From Metellina segmentata (lineage: Eukaryota; Arthropoda; Arachnida; Araneae; Tetragnathidae), in contig OX375881.1 of assembly GCA_947359465.1 (NCBI GenBank), positions 123,577,967 to 123,641,966 on the forward strand: 64,000 nucleotides of DNA, read 5' to 3'. Below the pieces are notes generated by a model that was not told the origin of the DNA, did not search any database, and was given only the letters and a program-made list of their open reading frames with translations. The translations under genes and the position numbers were made by a program. Positions 40,820 to 51,200 of the stretch are shown piece by piece; the stretch's first letter is position 1, and every line of letters begins with the position of its first letter.

Positions 40820-42285
40820 CGCTGTTGTCGCAATTTTAACGAAACGAAATAATATTTTTCCCGAGTCCACCCCGTCATTGCAAGGAAATAACAAACATGA
40901 AAATCTCAATCAGCATCTTAAATGCAATTATCTGATAAAGTAAACCTTCAATCGACTCAAAATGATTACAGAAAAACCCACAAACAACTCCTCTAAACCA
41001 TACCAAAAATAAGTAGAAAATCCCATGACTCTATCTCCCACACACATTTAAGATTCCAGTACAGACACCCTGTGCAATTTCGGTTTAATTTCCTTTTTCG
41101 CCCTTGGCGATAAGCAGCGGGTCAAATTTCGGGCAAATTATGGAAATGCCACACGAGGCCGGGGCAGTGCAATAAATTCATTTCTTCTGCAACTTCCTCT
41201 TTTCAAAGGACCCACAGCGGCGAGAAACGCGCGTGATTTAGAAGGCTCAGAAAACTAAATGGCATCTAAATATAGCACATTTAGGAGTGAACTTCGTATG
41301 GACTGAAAGCAAGAATATACGTTTGATGTGATTCTGAATAGTGAGCTTGGATGTCTTGTTGCATGCTTACACACAAAAGACCTGCATCGAAACCGATGTT
41401 GATACCGGATACTTTCGTTATGGCGTGAGGTATTTTTGAGTTTTCCTGTTCGAAGTGTTTTGTTACGCTATTTTTTTATCGAATCGAGTACTTTTTACAA
41501 TTTAGCTAGCATGCAATCACCTTAAATTGCATTACATTTAAACAACATGTAAGAAGATCTTGTCGAATACTTATAGAAGATTGTAGTTTGAGAAGAGTGC
41601 AAGGTGAGTCTATACCTATTATTTCCTCAATGGAATCTTAATCGCGCATTTCGATTTCGAATTCTACATCATGTTTGATTTAGAAGCTCGAGAAAGGATA
41701 TTTGATCTATTTTGTTCATTGATTATTAATATTTCTTTTCCACGCTGAAAAGCATGTAAGAAGCTGACTCTGAAATACATTTATAATTCGATTTCTGGAA
41801 TAGACATTTGAATGGTCCTTCTACTCTACTCAAGGACCCAAGTGTCCTTTAAAGATCGTAAATGGACGGTATTTCTAAATTGTGCATGTAAGAGCTACAT
41901 TGAATTCAAAACTGCATTTAAACGAAAAAAAATTTATTACGATCACATTTACATGGCTCCAACCACATCTAATATGAAAACTCGTTTTATCGAATCAGAA
42001 TTCCAATTTTGGAGTCGCGCTAGAAAGCTGTGCTAACGATAAATTCGAAAATGAAAGTAAATTGGCTTATATAATCGCGAGTCCGAACTCGCATGCTCCA
42101 TCTTCAATTGTTAATTATTTTTTACATGAACTCAAACATGTATATTTATTATTCCTTGTTGCACTCGTTATTGCATTACATGGAAAAGGTAATTATGATT
42201 TTCAAATGTATTCAGTTGGTGAAAATATATTTTTCATTATTTGAAGTAAATTAGTTTAATGTTAAAATAAATTAACTCAATGTTC
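40820..42285. other. No gene seen
   Basis: AT-rich spacer of about 1.5 kb; only chance ORFs of 60-75 codons. Confidence 0.4.
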
Positions 42286-42287
42286 CA

Positions 42288-42550
42288 CATATCGCACCCC
42301 GGCAAGAAAAGTTACACAAGTCAAAAAATAAACATTTTGTTGTTTTGTCATGAAAATATGTATGAGGTGCCCCAACGTGTTATAGTACTATTCTGTAGAA
42401 TATAATAGAAGTTACCACCATAAAAATACTGACCTAAAACTTAAAAGAAGCTTATACTATTTCAATATAAGTTTTATAGTAACCTTTAAGTTGATGGTTC
42501 TCAAATTCTGCAATTTTTAGCTATCACTTTTCCTGCCGGGGTGCGATATG
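42288..42550. mobile_element. 263-bp MITE with TIRs
   Basis: Ends CATATCGCACCCCGGCAAG and the mirror CCTGCCGGGGTGCGATATG, with subterminal GAAAAGT/ACTTTTC. No coding capacity. Superfamily and target duplication not resolved. Confidence 0.6.
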
Positions 42551-42734
42551 TTTAATGAGTTTTTCAAACGTAATTGATTCGTTTAACATTTCCCAAAAGT
42601 ATTTTTAGCGAAAAGTATTTCCAAAATGTTGATTTTCGTAAAGTACATTTTAAAATTTGCTTTTTTGTCATACGTATTTTTAAAAGTTTGTTTTCCCTTT
42701 AAATATTTTGAAAATGATATTTTCCCTAAATATA

Positions 42735-44151
42735 CATTGCTGTTTGTAAAAAATGAAACACTATGAAGGAATCATCCGAATGAAATTAAATTTTCAGCAA
42801 ATATCAATTATAAGATGTTATGGAAAGTAGTAAAGTTTCAGAGCCACCACGCATGCGTGGTGTGAGCAGCGCCCTCTGAACTGATGCTAAAAGCGTATAA
42901 ATAGAGGGCTGTAGCGGGACGTTGAAAATAGTGCATGGTTATTTTTTAGTGGCGAACGTTTAGTGAGACCTAAGTATGCCTCCACGACGATATTGGATGA
43001 AATTTCAACAACTTACGGAGTTTGAACGGGGGGAAATCATCGGCCTTCGTGAAGGAGGATTTTCCTATCGCGCAATAGCAGCTCGTGTGCAGCGGAACAG
43101 TTCCACAGTGATGCGAGTTTGGAAGCAGTGGACCGACGATCACCGGACAGCTCGAAAAACTGGGAGTGGACGACGGAAGGTGACGTCAGTTCGCGATGAT
43201 AGACACCTGGTCCACATGGCGTTGAATGACCGTACAGCTTCCTCCAAGCAGGTGGTAGCACTTTGTTCTACTGCTACAGGTGTACTAATGTCGGCTTCGT
43301 CAATTCGCCGACGTCTGCTGTACCGTGGACTGCGTGCAAGAATTCTTTTATACAGGATCCCCTCACGCAAAACCTTCGACGGCTGCGTCTGCAATGGGCT
43401 CATGAGCACAAAACCTGGTGGTCTGGTTGGCAACAAGTTGTATTTTCTGACGAATCCCGCTTTAATTTGTGGAACCATGATGGCCGCATTCGTGTTAGAC
43501 GCTATCCCGGTGAACGCTGCCTTCCAGAGTGCATTATCGAACATCATAGTGGTCGAACACCCGGAGTTATGGTCTGGGGTGCGATTTCGTATCATGGACG
43601 ATCTCAGCTGCTACGAATTGAGGGTAATTTGAATAGCAACATGTACGTCCGTGAATTGCTAGAGCCCGAAGTCGTTCCTTTCTTTCAAGACATCCCTGGA
43701 GCTATCGTTCAACAGGATAATGCACACCCACATGTTGCAAGGAATGTTCGAGACTTCATTGCAGCCCAACACATGCAACTTCTTCCTTGGCCTGCTTATT
43801 CACCTGATATGTCTCCTATTGAGCAAGTGTGGGATTTGGTTGATCGGCGGATCTCGCTCGTGATCCGCGTCCTACACCTTCAAAACACGAACTTTGGGTG
43901 CGCATACAAACAATATGGAATTCTCTTCCACAAGCAGATATTCAACATCTGTTTCACTCCATGCCACGTCGTATGGCAGCACTTATTGCAGCGCGTGGTG
44001 GCTACACCAAATACTGATTTCGGACACTTAATATTGTTTTTTTGCATTGAAAATGTATTCATTTATTTGTGCTAATACAAGCCGTTTGTGTATTAAATTT
44101 CATTTAATATTGATGACTCCTTCATGATGTTGAATTTTTTACAAACATCAG
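42735..44151 (+). mobile_element. Tc1-like transposon with both ends
   Basis: Left end CATTGCTGTTTGTAAAAAAT and right end (inverted) CTGATGTTTGTAAAAAATTC, followed by ATGAAGGA.TCATC in both. TA lies on each side. The 1.4-kb element encodes one transposase with only two frameshifts, so it is the youngest-looking DNA transposon here. Confidence 0.8.
42976..44017 (+). pseudogene. Tc1 transposase, two frameshifts
   Basis: The first frame runs MPPRRYWMKFQQLTEFERGE (start chosen by the conserved MPP leader), then VQRNSSTVMRVWKQW, GRRKVTSVRDDRHLV and SASSIRRRLLYRGLRARI to about 43375. A shift leads to LRRLRLQWAHEHKTWW, VVFSDESRFNLWNHDGR (first Asp), GVMVWGAISYHGRS, IVQQDNAHPHVARNV (second Asp), LPWPAYSPDMSPIEQVWD (Glu). 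A second shift near 43850 leads to LARDPRPTPSKHEL, IWNSLPQADIQHLF, then MPRRMAALIAARGGYTKY and a TGA. The DD34E triad is complete; length without shifts is about 347 residues, normal for Tc1. Confidence 0.85.
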
Positions 44152-44153
44152 TA

Positions 44154-45465
44154 TATTTTAAAAAACTGGTTTCCTTAAAGTATTTTTAGCTGTTGACCCT
44201 GATTTCAATAATGTATTCTCAGTTTAACATTGAGTTTAATATAGACATGATAATGGAAATTTGATCTTCCCCATCTAGAAGTAATGTTTCGAAGACATTT
44301 TTTCCTATTTCAAATTTCAATTTAACAATTCTTACAATCCAATTCTTGCGATCTTTGGGAACTAAATTTAGAATTTATTTTCTGTTTAAATACATATAGC
44401 TGTAATATATATTTTATGCGAAAAATTACATTTTGTGTAAAAAAATTTAATCATGTATAATTTAAATGTTCGAATGCAAATTCTTACAAAACTGCCTACT
44501 CACAAAAATCTAAATTTTACAGTTCAAGGAATTGTGGTACCCTCTTACAAATTAAGAATAAGTTAATATTTTAATACAATTTAAATCACCTAAAACGGAA
44601 AGCTTTAAAACCCCATTCCGACATTGTTTGCAACGATCAAATTAAGCTCATTTCCTTCTGCTATGCGAGCAAACATTTGTGAGTTTTTGCTATCTTCAAA
44701 TGAACTCATTCCATTTCGATTTTTTTCTCGCAAAATTGGTTTTGTTAAGCATGAAATAATTATTTACCGAACAGTTCTTCCAAACGAACACCCGAATTCT
44801 AATTAAACCACCAACAGAGACGTGCGTTCGATTATATTAAAGCAAAACAAAATGACGGAGGTTTTTTCGTTTGGAATTTTTACATTGCAAGCCCCGTTAA
44901 GGGAATTTCATCTGCAGAAATAGAAGCGTTAGGGGTAATTTAACGCTCTTCAAGAAAAAGTCTAAAGCGTTTGAAAAGCGAACGCAAAATAAATAAAATA
45001 CCTAACCCCTCCAGTAATTCGTTTCAAAAAAATATTTCAAGTCCTCCATTAAATAAAGAAAATAGCGCTCCATGCAGAATCATTCGCTTTTCGTTGGATT
45101 TAATGAATTTGTCGAATAAATATCGTGTTTTTAAACTTGTGGAAGTCGAAGCATTTATTTTGTATCCCTTAGAGAGCTCTATTGAAGATTCGGCTGACTA
45201 GCAAGTGCAGGTTTTTTTCCGATTCTGTTACCAAGCCTAAACAATTGAATGACTTGTATGTTTTTCCGCTTCAATTTACCATCTGTTTCCTGTGAACTTT
45301 TCGGATACGTTGTAATAGTATAAATAATGACTTAAATTGTTTTTTATTTGAATTGTCCATGGGGGATCTGATAATTAATAATATTAATTTAGGATTTTAA
45401 CACAGTATACCCATGACATAATAAACTGATTATTTATTAATTTTTTTCTTAAAATAACGATCTAA
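44154..45465. other. No gene seen
   Basis: AT-rich spacer. A 76-codon frame at 44971 has no recognisable features. Confidence 0.4.
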
Positions 45466-45575
45466 CTAAAGACCGCCATATATAAAGGGAACTGGTGCAT
45501 GTTAATTCTGTCGTGGCCTCAAATGTCCTCACGTTGGCGGGAACAGGAAGTGGGGGGACTTTGTCATCTCATATT
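45466..45575 (+). mobile_element. SINE-1 body fragment
   Basis: AAAGACCGCCATATATAAAG, GTCGTGGCCTCAAATGTCCT and GTCATCTCAT. Confidence 0.55.
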
Positions 45576-45723
45576 AACTAAGAAGAGTGAAATGAACAAA
45601 AAGATCCCTTGGGATTTTACACATGATAGTTTTTTTATTTCAGTAAACACTGGGAAAAGTGTGAAAAATCTATTTAAAAATTAGTGTTAGGGAAACATAA
45701 TCATAAAATAAGTATTACAACAA

Positions 45724-45775
45724 GTGAATAAGCAAACCGACGATTGCAAGTTCGAAACTCGATCCAATCGCTTTG
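45724..45775 (+). mobile_element. SINE-1 head fragment
   Basis: ACCGACGATTGCAAGTTCGA followed by AACTCGATCCAATC, the B-box region only. Confidence 0.45.
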
Positions 45776-46609
45776 TTTCTTGTGAATGTTGAATTATTTA
45801 AAGTAATATTCTTGAAAAACGATTTCTTTTTCCCACCGCTGTTTCTAGTACCCCATGATATAGCGAAATAACTGTCACTCGCACTGGAAAAAAAATCAGC
45901 TCGAAATACAAAAGTGTGGAAAACAAAACAAACCCGCGTCATTTTTCTCCCCAGACTCGAAGAGAAAAGGTGTCATTCGCAGACGATTAATTTCCCCAAA
46001 TGATGACTAGAAATCAAAGACCTACACGAACGGAACTGTGTTCCGGAGCTCACAATAAAATCTTTGTGGCCATTAGTCATTTCACTCATAACAAGCGTTG
46101 GAACGAAAATGGAAAAAATAGAAAACGATCTCAGAAAAGCTATTTTATTCTTTTTTTTCTGTTGGTAACAAATATCTGCAACGCATCATTAATGTAGTTG
46201 GCCACATCATTTTATTTTAACGCAACTCTTGTTTTCATTTTGAAAAAATTCTTCGAATGACTTCTGTAAGTGGTCTTCGGGGTACACTTTCTGTGATAGA
46301 AAAGTAACGATTTGTTTTTGAAGAAGATTCTTAGCAAAGTTAAGGAAAGGAAATATGTACAAAAACAGTTTCAGCATCAAAAGATGCCGAATCGACTTAG
46401 AGAAAGTGCATGGGATTCAATTGAAGTGAAAGCTCAAAGGAAGTAACATAACTGAGATGTGAACTTTTGCCACAAATTGGAAATACGAGGGAAAATCAAA
46501 AATAATCAGCACTTTATTTTTTTAATCTTTTTATACAATTATAAGCACACATCATTAGTGTAAAATTGTAAGGTATGTAATAAAAAGAATAATCTTTGAC
46601 GATTCTTGG
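45776..46609. other. No gene seen
   Basis: AT-rich spacer up to the pogo-like copy. Confidence 0.4.
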
Positions 46610-46611
46610 TA

Positions 46612-47165
46612 GGGTCAGGCGGGGTAATTGTAAACAAGCTATATAAGCGTCCACGTGAAATTCCGAGAAAGTAAAAAGTTGTGAATATGGAAGTTGGCAA
46701 CCCTGAGTATGTAATATGGTGATCCCGCATTTCTTTGAACCACAGCGGATAGCAATCTGTTATGTTGAAAAAATTGGGGTTGCAAAGTTTAGGTTTTAAA
46801 GTTGTTGTGTGTTGCATTTTCTGCAGCCCTCCATAATATATTGAAAAATATTTTGTTCCAATTCTTTACTACGGTCAGTTATGTTTCTATCGAACAGAAA
46901 ATCATTGACTTTTTCTTCTGGGAACTTTAAAGCATCTGCATTTGAATGTTTACAATTACCCCATATTTTTCAAGAGACGGGGTAATTGTAAACATAACTT
47001 TGTCAATAGTTTCATACAATTTGGATGGAAAACCAATCTGTTTTAACGTGTAATTTTGTATTTTATAGTATTTAGTACGTTTGAATTGCGTTCAATTGCA
47101 TTTTTTGCGTTGGGGAGCAGAAAGACCGATTTACTAAAACGTCACACATATGGTGAAGTTCTTAC
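46612..47165 (+). mobile_element. Pogo-like family P, 5' part (copy 1)
   Basis: Starts TA|GGGTCAGGCGGGGTAATTG. It matches the reverse complement of 53608-54125 for about 500 bp and then, across the piggyBac insertion of that copy, the reverse complement of about 51140-51195 (GATTTACTAAAAC, TATGGTGAAGTTC, TACAACTG). It ends where a Tc1 relic begins. Confidence 0.65.
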
Positions 47166-48229
47166 AACTGCTGGTCTAAGCAAATTTGATAGAGGGCAGA
47201 TCGTAATGGCCCGAAGACTCGAAACGAGTATCACCTAAACTGCACGATTGATAGGTTGTTCACGATCTGCCGTTGTTAGTATTCATACAAAGTGGATTAA
47301 TGACGGTGACACCAGCTGTAGACGCCAAGGTGTTGGTCGTCCACGCGTCATCGAAGAAAAAGGACGTCGGAGACTGTCCCGCTTGGTAAAGCAAACTCGG
47401 CGCGAGACAGTGGCTCAGCTGACAGCCCAATACAATGAAGGTCCAAGCGCAAGTGTTTCGGAACACACAGTTCAGCGGACACTGTTGAATATGGGACTGT
47501 GCAGCAGACGTCCCACTCGTATACCTCTGTTGACCAAGCGTCATCGTCAACTATGCCTACAGTAGGCCCGGGAACATCGAGACTGGACCATGAATGAGAG
47601 GAAGAGAGTTCCCTGGTCAGATGAGTCCTGATTTCTCTTTCCTCACTTCGATGGTCGTGTCAGGGTACGCCGTCTGCAAGCAAACAGTTCCTCCCCTCTT
47701 GTACAGCAGGTCATACACAGGCTGGTGGTGGTGGTATTATGCTTTGGGGGACGTTCTCATGGGCGATTCTGGGACCCGTAGTTGTAGTAGAACAGACCAT
47801 GAACGCTGCGAACTATCTGAACATCATTGCGGATCAGTTGCACCTTTACATGGCGTCTGTCTTCCCAACAGGAAATGGAATCTTCCAGCAGGACAATGCC
47901 CCATGTCACAAGGCTCGGATTGTGTTGGAGTGGTTCGAGGAGCATACTGATGAATTCCATTTAATGTCCTGGCCACTTAACCCGCCGGAACGTAATCCGA
48001 TAGAGCACATTTGAGATGTCATGGAGCGGCAACTCAGAGCTCAAACACCACCATATCCGAATATTTTGACTTTGCGTGACCGCTGCTTAGACATTTGGTA
48101 CAATTTGTCTCCAGTCATGTACCAAGAACTTGTGTCATCTATGCCAAGGCAAGTTACAGATGTTTTACAGGTCAAAGAAGGCGCAACGCTATATTGAGTA
48201 GGTAGTCATAATGTTTTGGCTTTTCAGTG
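47165..48229 (+). mobile_element. Tc1-like element, 5'-truncated
   Basis: The right end GGTAGTCATAATGTTTTGGC then TTTTCAGTG is followed by TA at 48230-48231. The matching left end is absent: the transposase relic starts abruptly inside the pogo-like sequence. Confidence 0.65.
47168..48197 (+). pseudogene. Tc1 transposase relic
   Basis: Reads LSKFDRGQIVMARRLETSIT, a stop, TARLIGCSRSAVVSIHTKW, QGVGRPRVIEEKGRRRLSRL, SVSEHTVQRTLLNMGL and ARRPTRIPLLTKRHRQL-like sequence. Then come AREHRDWTMNE, WSDES with the first Asp and a following stop, LWGTFSWAILGPVVVVEQ, GIFQQDNAPCHKARIVLEW (second Asp) and ERNPIEHI (Glu) with a stop. The C-terminal part decays to GATLY and a TGA. All three catalytic positions are visible but at least four stops or shifts break the frame. 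Confidence 0.8.
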
Positions 48230-48359
48230 TATATATACCTATAGTCATCATAAATTTATTTAAACGAAGAATAAAATGGGAGTAAAGACACAACTAATTA
48301 ATAGCTCTAAGCAGTTAAGGAACTTCAGAGCAGATGCCATGTGCAGTTCTAGAAATTTG

Positions 48360-48455
48360 GGTTTGAATCTTTCACTTCAGGTTTCATCCTGGATCGTCGT
48401 CAATAGCCCGTTATTTTGTTTCAGTGCCGATGTTAATTTAAAATACCTAATACCC
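48360..48455 (+). mobile_element. SINE-1 3' fragment
   Basis: TGAATCTTTCACTTCAGGTT, GGATCGTCGTCAATAGCCCG and TGTTAATTTAAAATACC. Confidence 0.6.
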
Positions 48456-48810
48456 ACTTTCCTAAAAATGTGAAGCAATTAATTAAATTTACACAATTTA
48501 CCATTTGATGAATTTCTATGAAAGTTCAGAATCCTCAATGCAAACGATTTTTGACGAGCCTTTCCAACAGAAAGTACAGAAGGATGGGATTATTTCCTTC
48601 TAAAAAACGTCAAGCTATTACATTTACGTTTAATAATTTACAGATGACACATATATCTAATATATATCTAATACACATGTAGCGTAAATTTTCACGCCCA
48701 AAGCAAAGTATCGTGTCTAATGAAATTCTGTCGATCCAAATCCATTTTTATTAAAAAAACATCTCGCTTATACTTTAATAACCTCGAACAGCTATGAGAA
48801 GCTGAAATTA

Positions 48811-48871
48811 CCAGCCGTATTTTCGAAAGTGAAAATACGGCTGGTTATAATACGGCTGGTTATACGGCTGG
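48811..48871. repeat. Strong hairpin plus GGCTGG tandem
   Basis: CCAGCCGTATTTTC and GAAAATACGGCTGG form a 14-bp perfect stem with a 6-nt loop. It is followed by two more TTAT(AA)TACGGCTGG units up to 48871. Confidence 0.65.
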
Positions 48872-50070
48872 AAAAATTGGCAATAATATTCGAGTTCTGT
48901 GAATAAAAAACGACACTATGAGAATTAATATTATTGAGTTATTAAAAATTTGGCAATAGCATTTCGTATAGATTCGTACTCTTATGCCTATTGGTTTAGT
49001 TTTATTCAGTTTTGGGCAGCTCGCGCGCGCGCGCGCGCGATTGATAAAGAATGATTTGGGTGCCTGAATTTTTTTAAAGCGTGTCCGACGCAAGTGCTAG
49101 TTTATTTAGGAAGGGGAAAATAAGATTCATTTGATGCTCTCGCCACCAGAGGGCTCTTCGTCATTTCCTAATCGCAATGGAATGACAGGAAAACCGTTAA
49201 GGCTCTCGCAGAAGAGCAATTTGTGAAAATTAAAGGCTTACTGCTATGAAAAAGAGTATGGGAAGAAATATGAAAAACGCCGGAAGCTAAAATAAATTTT
49301 AAAAAATAATTTTTTTAAATAATTTTTTTTAATTTACCATTTTTTTTTCTACAGAAAAATTCATAGGCTTTTTTAAAAAATTAATGTTTATAGGTCTAAC
49401 GCTCCATTATTTATGTCTTTTTAAGCTTTATCCATAGCTAAAACCTTCCGCTTATAATTTTGATTCTTGAAGACCCTTTTTTATAAACATGGAACTTAAT
49501 GATGAGGCATACCTTCTTTTGGTGTGCAGATACTTAAGATATTTTAGTGAGTTTTTTTCTCACATAGTGTTAACTGTCTTTAGTAAACACGGGAGTCAAA
49601 CTCCCGGCATACCAAAGCGATCTTTTCTGCTTTCATCCCACTATTCTGTTCATCTTATTTCCATTCACGATATATATTTTAGTCGACATTATCTTGTGTT
49701 TGGAGCAGATTGGCGAAATATGTCCTTGAACTAAAAACTCCAAAGCGATCAACCAATTTGAGCAGCAATTATATGTAGAGATTTTATTATTTTCAGTATA
49801 ATAACTAACTGTCAGGTATGAAAATAATTAATAAATTTGTTTGTTTTCGTTATTAGCGTGTTAGTGATATTTGATTGAACAATTTCTCTGTTAGCTAATT
49901 ATTTCTTCGTTTTATCTTTACTTGATTCTTCATTCATTTCGTCATGTGTCTGTTCATTGATTTTAAGAAAGATTGTTCCAGAAAAACAACGAAAACGCAG
50001 TAAAAAACATTTCGGATTGTGAGCCTACAGTTAATCAATAATCTCTCTATTTAGAACTATGGTAATTGCA
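48872..50070. other. No gene; contains a CG dinucleotide run
   Basis: AT-rich apart from (CG)9 at 49022-49039. No ORF or repeat copy was recognised. Confidence 0.45.
49022..49039. repeat. (CG)9 microsatellite
   Basis: Nine uninterrupted CG dinucleotides in very AT-rich surroundings. Alternating purine-pyrimidine CG runs can adopt Z-DNA (established knowledge). Confidence 0.8.
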
Positions 50071-50639
50071 TAGGGTAAAGCGGGGTAATTGTAAACAAAA
50101 TTTGCATGTTAACTTTCAATCCCTATTTTCAAATTCTTGATAAAGTAATTAAACATTGTTCACCCTACTAAACTAACTTCTCACTATTGTACTTTGATAT
50201 GTATCTGACCCCTGAAATTTGTAAATCACTATCTGACCCCTGAAAGTAGGGTAATTGTGAACAACGATTTTCCTCGTGATATTGAATGTTGAACAAGTGA
50301 CAGCATGAGCAGTAGTCATGGCAGTAGAAGAAACTCCAATGGTATTTCTACCCTTCTAATACCATGTTTACAATAACCCTGTTTTGTTCTTTATGTTTAC
50401 CAAATACTCCCACTTCTTCCCCCCAAAAAAATATAGTGACACTAGAAAGTTGCATTGATCATGAGGTGAACTTCCAGGAATACATAACATTAATGATTCA
50501 AACATTTGCTTAACAAAGAATGCATTTAGTGTAAAGAACAGAAAATTAAAAATTTAAAACAAAAACTAAAAATTGAAAAATACAATCTTAGGTACAATAA
50601 ACAAACACACATTACATTTCTTACACATTAACAGTGCTC

Positions 50640-51180
50640 TCAAATTGGAAAATTTCTTTACGGTCTTCTTTGCTACAGGTTTGGAGAAGGTAAAATTGCT
50701 TTGTCATGGTCTTTGGTAACACATAATTAGTCTTTTTGAACCACAGCGAATTTAGTATATGCATTATCGATGCATTTAAGTCCAGAAATATCAAACTCCT
50801 CTTCTGAAACAACATCCACCTTTCATTCATACGAAAAATGTGTTTTCTTTCTCTTCCCCCCTCACTACAAATAGAAACCTAGTCGTTTCAATGCCTTCAT
50901 GAATGACTCCAAAATATTTAACTTCCCCTACAAGCTAGTCTTCTATATTTTGCTCAACTTCAAACTCTTCACCGTCAATGTTAGTCAATTCTTTCAATAC
51001 TTCCTCATCCTCGCTGTCCTCGAGTTCTGCTGTCCTTTCCATTTGCTTCTTTCTTGGTTTCTTGCTTACTTCTGGCTCTTTCACCATCTTCTCACCAGGC
51101 TTCCTTTTTTTTTTCTCTTCTGCCTCCTTCAAGCGCGACAGTACTTAATCAGTTGTACGAACTTCACCATATAGTTGAAG
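50640..51180 (-). pseudogene. C-terminal part of a pogo-like transposase
   Basis: Minus strand: YGEVRTT, then RLKEAEEKKKRKPGEKMVKE (basic coiled stretch), ELEDSEDEEVLKELTNIDGE (acidic tail), and after shifts VGEVKYFGVIHEG, VDVVSEEEFDISGLKCIDN, ILPSPNL. The alternation of a Lys/Glu coil and a small globular end is what I expect of invertebrate pogo/Tigger-type proteins. The DDE core is missing. Inactive. Confidence 0.4.
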
Positions 51181-51200
51181 TTTTAGTAAATCAGTCTTAA

